A stretch of DNA of 64,000 bases, from NCBI GenBank assembly GCA_946902875.1, contig OX336337.1:1364001-1428000 (forward strand), written 5' to 3'. The DNA comes from Nematopogon swammerdamellus. Lineage: Eukaryota > Arthropoda > Insecta > Lepidoptera > Adelidae. Made by a program: the position numbers and the translations under genes. How positions within the stretch are numbered: the stretch's first letter is position 1; every line of letters starts with the position of its first letter. The notes below the pieces were generated by a model. The model did no database searches and was not told the DNA's origin. It saw nothing but the letters and a program-made list of their open reading frames with translations. Shown piece after piece: positions 20,781 through 31,400 of the stretch.

Positions 20781-20842
20781 GGGAACACGGTGTCGGTAAA
20801 TTACCTACCAATCAACTTACAACAATGCGAACACAGTTCTTT

Positions 20843-21508
20843 AGCCTCTGCAGCTCAGTGGTGTGATAGCTCGACTGCCGCTTGTGAACATAAACACACC
20901 CCGGACGAGGTCAAAATTTGGATCCAACCGTTGGAGGCTGACCGCGGTTCGGATTTCACGTAAAAAAATAGAGTGCCTTCCCTTCGGTTCGTGTTTTCCG
21001 TCCAGTTCACTGTAGCCGGCACGACCGAAGGGATGCACTGACATGGCACACAGTAGTTTCACCAAAGTGTTATCGGCATTGGCGTATCTAGGGTTATTTT
21101 CCAGGTGGGCCTGGCCCCTGAAAAGCGATGGCCGATGAAGCCGAAACAAAGTAGGTAATTTGAACTGAAGTGTTGAGCCGTATTTCGACCATTGATTTCG
21201 GAAAGTTTCTTTACCTAAATAAAATTAAACAAAAACATTTTTTTAAAGTGTTTATTTTGATTACCTGGATGGAAATGGAATTTTATGTTGATTCCTTAGC
21301 TTTAGACTATTTAAGTGTTTTTGTGTGAAATTATGTAAGTGCCCACCCTAGAATTTTGGGTTGGCAACCTAACATCCTGGGGTGGGCACCAGACACTTCT
21401 GGGGTGGGCCGTGCCCACCCGGCCCCCTCTCTATATACGCCAATGGTTATCGGCTGACATCATGTATGCAGTAAGTGATGTAGCCAACCGTGTCAGTTTC
21501 CATAAAAC
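20843..21508 (+). mobile_element. SINE-A, interrupted by the hAT MITE
   Basis: Diverged head (GCCTCTGCAGCTCAGTGGTG), B-box GGTTCGGATTTC, then body. Core partly deleted. Split by 21077-21445; resumes GTTATCGGCTGAC to CAGTTTCCATAAAA. Confidence 0.8.
21077..21445. mobile_element. hAT-type MITE with 8-bp target duplication
   Basis: 369 bases with inverted ends CATTGGCGTAT. Flanked by GTTATCGG at 21069-21076 and 21446-21453, an exact 8-base duplication typical of hAT. Inserted in a SINE-A copy, whose body resumes at 21454. No transposase. Confidence 0.88.
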
Positions 21509-22024
21509 AAATTGTATTTCTTTTAAACTGGCGTTAAATCACTAGTTCAATAATTAACTAATCAAACGAAAGACATTTTTATTCTAATGATGATTGAAAG
21601 CACGGTAAACTTGCCAATTTTTTTCATCAGGAATTTTCGAGATATTTTCGTAGTAATTAAATCTGCAATTTACGAAAGATAATTTCATAGATAAACGCGG
21701 CTAGCGGCTAGCGGTCGTCTATTTCGGCTTGTCATATATCTATCAAGAGAAGAAGAGATGAGACAGGTTGATGATTTAATGCGCTTGCGCCTCTGCTTTC
21801 GTCCTAAGCGCGAGAGCGAGAGAAATATGGGGGACGAGTGTATGTGTGAAAGAGAGAATCCGAGATGCACCGGGCTTGGCCTACATACTAACTCACGTCG
21901 CTTTGGATCAAAGCGAAAAACTATTTATGAAGCCTTGAATATATACTTTTGTCTGGCTCTAGTAATTGGTTGGTTGCAATGCTCTCGTAGTAAATAAGGT
22001 TTATATGTATGGTAAGTATCCTTA
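21509..22024. other. No gene recognised
   Basis: A 79-codon frame (21758-21997, MRQVDDLMRLRLCFRPKRE) in AG-rich DNA matches nothing I know. Confidence 0.3.
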
Positions 22025-22250
22025 TCCTTCCTTACCTATAATAAAATCCAACGTTTGCTTTCTGTCTGTCTGAGTGTCTGTCTGTCCGCTTATAACTCGA
22101 GAACCACTGAACCGATTTTAATAAAAAAAAATTCTACGGATAGCTTGATTCTTCCCATCAACTATAGGCTACTTACTATCACGCTAAATAGCTTATGAGG
22201 TTAGCAGTGAAGTGAAATATGAGAGCGGGCGGAGCCGCGGGCACAGCTTG
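22025..22250 (+). mobile_element. Non-autonomous Helitron N1, copy 2
   Basis: 226 bases, same TCCTTCC start and AGCTTG end, flanked by A and T. Contains a short CTGT-rich tract slightly longer than in copy 1. No coding capacity. Confidence 0.88.
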
Positions 22251-22267
22251 TATAGAATAAAATAGAA

Positions 22268-22446
22268 TAGTATTTTTTTATGTAATCCGGTATGGGTGGC
22301 TGAGTCGTAGGGGCCAAAGCGTATGCTCCGACCAGCCAATATCACCTCCGAGAAGGTAGGTGCCATACCGGAGACTTCCCTGGATTGCTGGCTATACTGG
22401 ACTAGAGGAGAACACAACCGAGGCTGCTATGCGGCCATCTTACATC
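22268..22446 (-). mobile_element. SINE-B 3' fragment
   Basis: Final ~175 bases of SINE-B in reverse, directly beside Helitron N1 copy 2. Confidence 0.78.
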
Positions 22447-22925
22447 CAGTAAGATTTATTCAATTGAAGTTTAGTACATACATTATATATAACACATTGA
22501 CACATAGAAACATACTTTTTGTAAAGTAAGAAAGTATTTTTAATGAGATTTTTGAAAATTGAGCGATCAAATTTAAAAAAAATCTCAATATGTACTCGTG
22601 TTTTCGATACAAGGTGGAGGTGTATATTATGTAGATAGTCACTAAAATACTTGTAATGCGCGCGGCACGTAACTTGGCCTCTGTGCGAGAGGGACGACGT
22701 TATACGCATGCGATCGCTGGTATAACGCTGTCCCGCTCGCACAGCGGCCAAGTTACGCGCCGCGTACTTCTAATAATATTTATAAAAAAAAATTACCATG
22801 CGAATTTTCTTGCCAGCTGTTCTTCGTGGGTGTAATCAAACCGGATAGAACAAATTGTGACAAGTTCGAGTACAGTTTCAATCTCTTAAGAATGCTCAAT
22901 AAACAATAAAAAACAATAAACAATA
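22447..22925 (+). mobile_element. LINE 3' UTR interrupted by the 108-bp MITE
   Basis: GTGGGTGTAATCAAACCGG, then AATAAACAATAAAAAACAAT tail. Compare 26030-26215. Confidence 0.6.
22658..22765. mobile_element. Small hairpin MITE (108 bp)
   Basis: Arms of about 46 bases (CGTAACTTGGCC...GTTATAC) are complementary with few mismatches around a 14-base loop. Near-matching 9-base flanks ACTTGTAAT and ACTTCTAAT look like a target duplication with one change. It interrupts a LINE 3' UTR; the unbroken version is near 26040-26110. Confidence 0.65.
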
Positions 22926-22984
22926 AACTCAATGTTTATAAATAATTTCCAGTGCATTTCAACATTGGCGTCGGCGATTTATAA

Positions 22985-23078
22985 ATCGGTTTCCGTGCCG
23001 CTGAAGGCCGGGAGGACTGGAGGAAAGCTGGAGAGGTGTATGTCCAGCAGTGGACGCTTACACGCTGACTGACTGTCA
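22985..23078 (+). mobile_element. RTE-like LINE 3' end
   Basis: GCCGGGAGGACTGGAGGAAA and GTCCAGCAGTGGACGCTTAC, the 3' end of the same ORF. Confidence 0.65.
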
Positions 23079-23127
23079 TTGACTTATATATTACTAGCGT
23101 ACTATAGCATATCGCTGGCTAAGCAAG

Positions 23128-23890
23128 GATGTGGAATTGTCTGCCGGTCAGCATTTTTCCCGATCCCTTCAACCTAAGGCTCTTCAAACTTCGTATCAAT
23201 AGGCTGAAATGAATGGAATAGAATAGAATAGAATAGTCATTTATTCAATCGAACATGCATTATAAATAAATAATGAAATGAAATGAAATTATTTATTATA
23301 AAAACATGCAAAGCGGTTCAAATATATATTATCTCCTACACTAGATTTGCATCTGTCACGCAAGAGCCGTACTTCAGTAGGCCATCACGTGTAAGGCTTT
23401 TGCGCCCATCTAACCCCTATGCTTATAATATACATTATTTAAGATAAATAAGATAAAATAAATAAGATATTAAAATTTTAGAGCTAAATTTTATTGTTAA
23501 ATAAATTATGAATTAGTCATTGATGTCGTAATAGTTGTAACAAAATTACATAATACAAACATATATTTTTTTAAATTATTCCTATTTATATTGATAAGCT
23601 GAGGAAGACACCCATTTATATTATTGTTTTCTTAAGTTAAGTTAAGTAATTCATTCAATTGTCTAATCATGTAAATAAAATAAATAAACATATTTAATTT
23701 CGTTTTATTTCATTTATTTTAATTATCCCACACTAGCACATGTCAACATAGAGTTGTACAATAGAAAGGGCGTAGGCGCAGCATATGGCCACAGCCAGCC
23801 CTACAAAAGTCCGCAAGACTGCTGATATGGTACCTAGTTGATATATAGTACCTATCGTGCGTAGTTACGGCAGGGGAGGTGAAATTGGCT
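23128..23890 (+). mobile_element. LINE C-terminal fragments and 3' region (jockey-like)
   Basis: MWNCLPVSIFPDPFNLRLFK is encoded at 23128-23212. A TAGAATAGAA tract, AT-rich DNA and (23751-23880) a related LINE segment with CAGCCCTACAAAAGTCCGC follow. 32290-32458 encodes a close relative. Confidence 0.6.
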
Positions 23891-23984
23891 GTATTGAGCA
23901 CCTTTTGATCTGTCAGCACTGCTACACATAATATGGGTTCTCATAACATTTATAAAGAAAACGGCCAGGAGGACAGACGGAGAA

Positions 23985-24055
23985 ACGAACAGACAGATAG
24001 ATAGACGGCGTATGCTTAGTAATAGGCTTCCGTATGCATACGGAACCCTAAAAAA
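23985..24055 (-). repeat. Dispersed repeat R3, end fragment
   Basis: GACAGATAGATAGACGGCGT to CATACGGAACCCTAAAA. Confidence 0.7.
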
Positions 24056-24380
24056 ACAATGCCCTTTCTTTGGCTTCGCCGTGAGAATACGTGAAGTGAA
24101 ACTGAAATAATTTTCAGTTTAATGTTGGTGGCGCCATCTAGTAAGTATCCTGACATCGCGACGAGAGCTTTGGTGCGGACTTTCAAGCTCCGTCATTGTC
24201 GAGTTTCAGGACAGTAATCATAGGTGGCGTAGTGATCGCAAAATTTATTAAATATAAAAAAGTTATTGAATGAAGTGAACATTTTTATTAAATTCTTATT
24301 TGTATACATATTATTTGTCTAATAATAATCCGGGGGCATTATTCTTCCAAACTTTTGAAACTTACATACCGCACACCTTG

Positions 24381-24722
24381 TCAGCCTCGGTAACTCAGTG
24401 GTGCGGTCGGTCGACTGTCGGTCATGCATGAACATAAGCACACCTGGGCGCGGTCAGTACTTAGATGGGTGACCGCTCGACCGTTAGAGGCTGACCGTGG
24501 TTCGAATTCCACGTAAAACGGTAGGTCCCTTCCCTTCTTACCTTACTAGGTGGTTAGGGTTGAACCCGCCCGGGTTGATACCATCGCACTGAATGAAAGG
24601 TCGGAAGAAACGGCTATGTAAATAGTAAGTGTTTTCAGTCCAGTTCAGTGTAGCCGGCACAACCAAATGGAAGCACTGACATGGCACCTAGTTCACGCGT
24701 TGACATCACGGGTGTAGTGAGT
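24381..24722 (+). mobile_element. SINE-A, 3'-truncated
   Basis: Complete head: A box TAACTCAGTGG, 5S-like GGTCAGTACTTAGATGGGTG, and B box GGTTCGAATTCC. Shared core present. Ends at TTGACATCACGGGTGTAG without the A tail. Confidence 0.85.
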
Positions 24723-24917
24723 CTAGACATTTATATTTCTTATTTCACATTTATGACCCAATTTTTACCCGACTACGGCGAAGCCAAAAAGGGAAGGGTT
24801 AACATAGGTTTTATCCATATCAATGTCAATGTAAACTGTAAGTATTAATGATCTTTATTTATCAAATTTACTGTCAGCGTCGCCACACAAACACTATTTT
24901 ACTGAGTGCTAATAGTG

Positions 24918-25027
24918 TTTTCCGCTCAGTTCAGTGTAGCCAACACGGCCAAAGGGAAGGACTGACATGGCCCCTAGTTACCGCGGGAACACTATGTCAA
25001 TGGACTGGCATCACGTGTGTAGTATTA
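24918..25027 (+). mobile_element. SINE-A body fragment
   Basis: CAGTTCAGTGTAGCC to GACTGGCATCACGTG, lacking head and tail. Confidence 0.6.
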
Positions 25028-25082
25028 GATAAAAAAATGTGTTTAGAAGTGTTTTTCGCCAGTAAGTAGAACCAGCGCAACA

Positions 25083-25751
25083 TACTTACCTTACTAGGTG
25101 GTAGTGTTTATCCCGGCCGGGTTGGTACCACCGCACTGAGCGAAACGTCGCGGCGGTCGAAACGGCGGGCGGCCGAGTGGTTTGGGCATCGGCTTCTCAT
25201 GCGAGAGGTCCGCGGTTCGAATCCGGTCGGCGTGTACCAATTTGTTTTTTTCTGACGAAAAAATTTACGTGCATACCTACACCTGCTGCTTCACCGATCG
25301 GAACCGGTGTAAAACTGTAGGTCCCTTCCCTTGCCCCTTACTAGTTGGTAGGCTCAAATTGTAGCCGACTGGGTTGGTACCACCGTACTGGATGTAAGAT
25401 GGCCGCATAGCAGCCTCGGTTGTGTTCTCCTCTAGTCCAGTATAGCCAGCAATCCAGAGAAGTCTCCGGTATGGCACCTACCTTCTCGGAGGTGATATTG
25501 GCTAGTCAGAGCATGTGCTTTGGCCCCTCTGACTCAGTCACTCATACCGGATTACATAAAAAAAACGGCTATGTAAATTGTTCGTGTTTTTCGTTCAGTT
25601 CAGTGTAGCCGACATGAAATGAAGGGAAGCACTTTCTTCTTCTTTCTTTCTTCATGGTGCACTGACATGGCACCCTAGTTCAGTCGGTGTTATGGGCTGA
25701 CATCACGGATGTTGTAGGTGAAGTAACCAACCGTGTTTTTCTCAAAAAAAA
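25083..25751 (+). mobile_element. SINE-A split by a SINE-B insertion
   Basis: Left part 25083-25164 (core to CGAAACGGC). The right part from about 25561 (ACGGCTATGTAAATTG onward) ends in an A-rich tail. The SINE-B between them duplicates the AAACGGC target. A CTTCTTT-rich tract has expanded in the right part. Confidence 0.82.
25165..25560 (+). mobile_element. SINE-B, full length, nested in SINE-A
   Basis: tRNA-like head with A box TGGCC-type GGCCGAGTGG and B box GGTTCGAATCC, then CTGTAGGTCCCTTCCCTTGC core, unique 3' region, end GGATTACATAAAAAA. Confidence 0.88.
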
Positions 25752-25966
25752 ACAGAAACGATCGGTAAGTCCAGCGTGTAGGGATGCAATCCCTGCTCGG
25801 TGCGTATGGTTCTTAGATGGAAAGCGGACGGCGGAATTAGGGAGCCGACATCCCTACGAAGTTGCAGTGGTTCTAGATCGCGGAACACTTCGGGGTCACC
25901 CACCAGCCGCATGGCTCGACGCTGCATCCAGTCCAGAGCTGATTCACTTAATTAATAAGTCTTTGT
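25743..25966 (-). pseudogene. Jockey/CR1-like LINE fragment, internally deleted
   Basis: Encodes DWMQRRAMRLVGDPEVF and RLRRD-type LQLRRDVGSL, then jumps to IPPSAFHLRTIRTEQGLHPY; the CVFYRLYHGE block between is deleted. Confidence 0.8.
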
Positions 25967-26029
25967 AGTCAGAACTCTCAGCAAAATTGTTAATAATCTT
26001 GCTCTCGGGCTGTGTTTTCAATAGACTAT

Positions 26030-26215
26030 GGGCGGTGTTATTATGTGGCTAGTCACTAAATCTTGTAAAATTATGTATGAAAAAAATACCCTGCGAAGTT
26101 TCTTGTCGGTTCTTCTTCGTGGGTGTAATCGAACCGGATAGAACAAATTGTGACAAGTTCGAGTGCGGTCTAACTGCCATATGAATGATTAATAAACAAA
26201 ACAATTACGATAATT
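26030..26215 (+). mobile_element. LINE 3' UTR
   Basis: TTCTTGTCGGTTCTTCTTCG and GACAAGTTCGAGTGCGGTC, ending AATAAACAAAACAATTACG; uninterrupted relative of 22447-22925. Confidence 0.6.
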
Positions 26216-26225
26216 AATTGATTAA

Positions 26226-26460
26226 TTATGCTTTTCTGATCAGCTCGGAAAGTTGTTAATAGAAAAGTCGGGCGACCGCCGCGCCAAATCTTTTTTTCTC
26301 CAGCGAATAGGGCTAGAGATTCAAAGGGGCAACGCGGCTAGTGTTTTGGGCACGGTGGGGGAGTCGGCGGAGATGGATGAAATTTTTTTTATTTAATAGG
26401 TGTTAATTTTAGTTATAGGTTTTTTTTTTCATTGTTATTTTGTGATTTTCTAATAAGTTG
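26226..26460 (+). pseudogene. LINE C-terminus (related to 60680-61160)
   Basis: LGKLLIEKSGDRRAKSFFLQ, GLEIQRGNAASVLGTV, then MDEIFFI and TAA at 26394. Same C-terminal motif, different family member. Confidence 0.78.
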
Positions 26461-26565
26461 ACGTTTCATTAAGATTTTATACAATTACAGTAAGGTCGTT
26501 CCGGCCGCCTTGGTGTGTCGTGGTCTCAAGGCAGAGCGGACGGGTTTACCTCTACTTGTGTGGCC

Positions 26566-27075
26566 GCCATACATACATACCACACGCTGTATCCCGACAA
26601 TCGGGGTGAGCAAAGTAATCGATGTTGTGCTGCAAGTCAAGCAAGGGTTGGTACCACCGCACTGAATGAAAGGTCGGTCGAAACGGCTATGTAAATAGTT
26701 TGTGTTTTCCGTCCAGTTCAGTATAGCCGGCACGACCGAAGAGAAGCACTGACGTGGCACCTAGTTCACCCGGTGCTACGGGCTGACATCACGAATTTTG
26801 TAGGCGATGCCAACCGTGTCAGTTTCCATAAAAAAAATAAAAATAAAAGTACCTACTTTTGTAAATTGCAGCATAACACCGACCATCTCGTTTAGCAATG
26901 TATTCGGACAAGATAACTATATCAAGTAGCAAGTAAGGCACGAAGACCCACCTGCTGCGTGACTCGGTGGAAGGATCGTGCCAAGGTGAGAAGTGGCTAG
27001 CCTGTCGCCCTTTAGCACGGCACCTTGTCCTTATCCCTTAGTCGCCTTTTACGATATGCACGGGGAGAGATGCAG
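26566..27075 (-). mobile_element. SINE-C interrupted by SINE-A
   Basis: 26566-26647 and 26850-27075 are two halves of one SINE-C around the SINE-A at 26648-26836. Confidence 0.82.
26648..26836 (+). mobile_element. SINE-A, 5'-truncated, inserted in SINE-C
   Basis: Starts inside the core (GGTTGGTACCACCGCACTGA) and runs to the A tail. SINE-C sequence continues on both sides. Confidence 0.82.
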
Positions 27076-27946
27076 ATGTAATTTGCATAAAGCATTTATG
27101 GTCTTAGAAAATGTGTCTCCATATAGTAGTACTAAGGTACCACAGCAATGTACCTAGTGCGTGCGTAGTTGAAGGACAAAATGTACTTACACTTTAAAAT
27201 TTCATTCGGTACTTAGTCGGATTTGGATCATTATGTGGTGATAACTTTAGTAAGACCCTACATATTTTTGAGGAAAAAAAAAATCATTTCTCTCCATCCT
27301 TTATAAAGTACTTCTTTTCTTGTATCCCACATCTGAGAGTTTTTGTTTTGTTTTGTAAAAACTGCCTCTCTGCCTAGTTAATTAGTAGTTTAGAAAACTG
27401 TAGACAAATTTGTCTGGTATTAAACATTTTATTATTGACCTCTACTGTTGAATGTGTGTAAAATCTAATAATATTTTCTTAAAAGCCCGTTGCTTTTATT
27501 TCGTTTTGTTATTGAAAGGCCAAGGTTCTAAATTTCTACATTTAAATAAATAAAAATGTTGGATAAATCAGCAGAAAATAAGATGAAACATTTCTCGTAA
27601 AGATAATTTGCCCGTGGGTGTATGCGAAAGAGCAAGATAATATTAAAGTAGAGTGAATATCTACAGAAAAATGTCACAGAAGATGAAAATGTCACAGAAG
27701 AATTAGCGCGCAGGTGTTTTGTCTTGGGCTGTCGAGGCGCTGTTGCTAAATATATTTCACAAAGTCGCACCGAAGAGAATGTTTAATATTTTATGTGTTT
27801 GAAAATAAGATTTTTTGACTGCGCGCCAACAGTCTCGGCAGCTCGGCGACGAACGAAAACGGCAGTCGCTCCAGTCGCACCGCCTGCTGGGAGGGCTCAT
27901 AAATAAAACAACCCAATACCAAAACACTTTAAATTTTTTTTCGTGT
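27076..27946. other. Downstream of Mp20, no gene seen
   Basis: AT-rich; a short GC patch at 27820-27900 (CGGCAGTCGCTCCAGTCGCA). Confidence 0.4.
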
Positions 27947-27952
27947 TTTAAT
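27947..27952 (-). promoter_or_regulatory. Possible polyadenylation signal of Mp20 (ATTAAA)
   Basis: ATTAAA on the minus strand about 260 bases after the stop, in an AT-rich segment. It is the common one-base variant of AATAAA. Other AT-rich hexamers lie nearby, so the real end of the transcript is uncertain. Confidence 0.3.
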
Positions 27953-28208
27953 ACAAAAATAAATATTGAAATAATACTTGCTCTTATTCTACACCGTTTG
28001 CATGTAAAATAGGTATACAAATAATATGTGATATCACTCTGCTGCGCCGACGGCGGTGCGACGCCAGCGCGGGATCCCTGAAGGCCTTCACTTCTCTACC
28101 GGTAGTTGATTTCTGCGTTCACTTATCGATTACATTAACATTATAATAAATTATATTATCACTAGATCACGCACGGAGTGCTGCAGTGGGTGTGGTCTGG
28201 AATATGTT

Positions 28209-28400
28209 TCACTTTCCGAGGAGGATTTTGCGGCCGGCGCCCATGTTCGAGCCCGCCTGGGTGGCGCCCTTGTTGGAGCCAGCCTGGAGGCCCACGATGG
28301 TCTGTCCGGCCTTCAGCTGCTCATCAGTGAAGTCGCGCTTGCACTCGTCCGAGGGCTTGGGGCCCAGGTAGGGTCCCTTCCATTCGGGGTGCTTGTATGT
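28209..28400 (-). CDS. Mp20: Mp20 coding exon 4 (terminal)
   Basis: 192 bases, residues 122-184 and the TGA stop at 28211-28209. Begins TYKHPEWKGPYLGPKP and contains the single calponin repeat before the basic C-terminus GAGRKILLGK. The acceptor is GTCCGCAG. The 3' UTR runs towards 27.9 kb. Confidence 0.95.
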   Translation of the reverse strand, partial: TYKHPEWKGPYLGPKPSDECKRDFTDEQLKAGQTIVGLQAGSNKGATQAGSNMGAGRKILLGK

Positions 28401-31400
28401 CTGCGGACAAAGATGCAACACGTCAGATAATGTTGCTTCATGTGAATGTAAATAATTACATAATTTTGAAGAAAAAAAAAATATCCACCTAGTTAAGATG
28501 AAATCATTAAACCCAAATAATTTCATATAATTTACAAAGTTTTTAGAAGGGATGCATAATAATGGGACCAGAAAAAAACATAAGTATTTCATTTGTCACA
28601 CTTTGTTTTCGTACTCTGTCTTTGGTACTTTTTATTTTTTACTTTTTTTACATTTTTTTTTTTTTTTTTTTTTATGGAAACTGACACCGTTGGCTACATC
28701 ACCTACAACATCCGTGATGTCAGCCCATAACACCGGGTGAACTTGGTGCCACGTCAGTGCTTCCCTTCGGTCGTGCCGGCTACACTGAACTGGACGGAAA
28801 ACACAAACTATTTACATAGCCGTTTCGGCCGACCTTTCATTCAGTGCGGTGGTACCAACCCGGGCGGGTTAAACCCTACCACCTAGTGATATAAGAAGGG
28901 AGTCATATCCCTTAGTCGCCTTTTACGACATACACGGGGAGAGATGCAGTGGGGCTATTCTTTTAAAGTACCGGCCCCACACGGTATGAAATATTGCATA
29001 TTTTATGATTACCACGTGGTTTCTTAAATTTCAGTACATCGACGCTCGCAATCTTCGCATTGCGTACGTGAGGTAGGTATTAATAATTCTACTCTTATGC
29101 TCACATCAGTTGAATAAACCAATTTTATTTATAAGCGTGAAGTCAGATTCAGTTACGAAATTCAGACCTGAGTATTTATGAAGTGTGAGGTAATTCAGAA
29201 GAAGGCCACGCACGCTCGCTGGCCAACTTCCAGAATTCGGGCTCGGGGAAAATTTCGATTTTCTCGTAAACACAGCAGCGCGGCGGTCCCGCGTCAATGC
29301 TATTCCTGGGTTTATGTCGATGGCGGTATGATGGTTGGTTGGTAGTCTGGACTATCTGAGCAATGTTTACGCCATAAAAAGCGCTTTATTGCTTCGAAAG
29401 CGAGGAACCGCGAACGATTACAGTGTTGCAAAATTTGACTGAAATTGCGCGTTTAAATTTAGAACTGCGAAAACATGGCTGCGGATGCGGTTGTACTGAA
29501 ATGTTTTCATACTGTTTGATCCGTTCTCAATCAGCCACAGTGTTCGATTTCGATCGGATGAACTTGCATCCTTTATTTCTTGCCATCCAACCTATCTTAG
29601 CAGCACTCGTCGCTGAGAAACTTAATGCCCTTTTTTTCTTGACATTGGGTTTTTGAGAACCCATCTGTTCTCAAAATCTGTTCTGTTCTTTGTCGCACCG
29701 CTAGGGTATGGAAAAAAGATATAGGTAAAAATAGGTACTTATCGAATTATGCGTTTTGTTGAAAGGTATGTAAAAAGTATGTGTATTTATTTTTGACCAT
29801 TCTAGAAATTATATTTTAAGTAACCAATTGAACGCCAATAAATTAAGGAACTTAAAAAATCATAATAATACACTTTATACCACTCAATGTGTGGCAAGGT
29901 CGGGCTTATCGCCTTAGGCAATTTCCTCCAGTCAACCTCCAGAAATAGCAGCAGCAAGGACATGTCCGATACAGCAGTGCTAGAAACAATAATCCACAAG
30001 AAATAAAAAAAACTATAAGACAACAATTATTTATAAAATGCGGTGGTACACACCTGCCTGCCGAGGGCGTGCAGAGTGCTCGTGACCTGTCCGATGTCCT
30101 TCTTCTCCCAGAGGTCTACGGTTTGGAACACATCGATGTCGGCAACGCCGTAAGCCTTCAACGCGTTCTGGAAGCTGCGAGCGAATATACCCGTTAGTTT
30201 CTATAATACACTATTCTGATACTAATGCCAGGATTCGAACTCCGAACCCCTCGGTTGAAGTGGCCATAGGTCATGAAGCTACTTGCGTTTTTTTTTAATT
30301 TACTTTGTATTTGACTTCTGTAGCTTTTGTTAAATGATTGTGATAACATATATTTTAGTGAGAGATCATCGTTTTCAACAGTGCATTTGTGGAGTTCAGA
30401 TATATCGAGATCAGTCTTGCAGATCTTATAGTGATTAGCGTAGAAAGCAAAATTTTATTTAATTATGCAACGTTTTATTGTTTCTGTTTTTTAGCCTAAA
30501 ACTGGGAAAAATGCATGACATTAAAGCAAAACATTCAATATTTTAATGATTGTAATAAAACATTTTAATAGTCAGCATTTTAAAGAAAACTGGCTGTTAA
30601 TATACTCGTACATTATAGCTTAATACGGTCTTCTATAATTAAAATTGATAAACATTATAAAATATCATGTCCACAACATGCACCACTTCTCTACATATTA
30701 TAAAATGCAGCATCTGCTGTCTGTGTGTATGTATGTATATTCGCTTATAACTCAAGAACATCTTAACCGATTCGCTTGCAGTTTTTTTCTAGTAATGTTT
30801 TTTTTAAGTTTCAATAAATAATTAATTTAACAGACCTCTTCCAGGTTATAGTTTACCGCCATTATTCATAGGAGCCGAGTAGTGGAATCGGAAGTGAACG
30901 AAATCGGGAAAAAATCTATCAATTACATAACACAGCTAGTAAGTGGCATCATAAACAAAGGTTTCTTTCCACAGTGCGTTGAAATCTTTTTAATGAGGAC
31001 GCAATTCAAATGCAATGCAGTGTGATATTTTCGTCACCGCCGCGCCGCCGCCGCCGTTCATTTACTATAAATGTTTAGATATCCTATATATTAGTACCTA
31101 TATATTTATAGCTTTCATCTCGGTCGATATTATACGAAATATATTTTTAGTATAACATTGTTATTAGAAGAGTATGTATGTGAAAAGTGACAAAGGATTT
31201 TTTTTAAGTGAGGGAGCGTATTGAGTTAGTCGATTTTACTACTTAATAAAAGCCGTCTAGGCTTTTATTATTTATTAATTTTTTCAGGTTTACATTAAAT
31301 TTTTAAGTGGGTTTAAGTTTATTAGCTTCATATAATAGGTTTATATTTTATATTATTTAATATTGATAGTTTCTTACTTGTAAGTAAATCACAAAAACAA

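Noticed and set aside
25165..25235. Possible functional tRNA gene (A and B boxes)
   Set aside because: Same head recurs in five copies with a common SINE body and A tail; no convincing cloverleaf ends.
28186..28371. 61-codon plus-strand frame over Mp20 exon 4
   Set aside because: Antisense shadow of the real exon.
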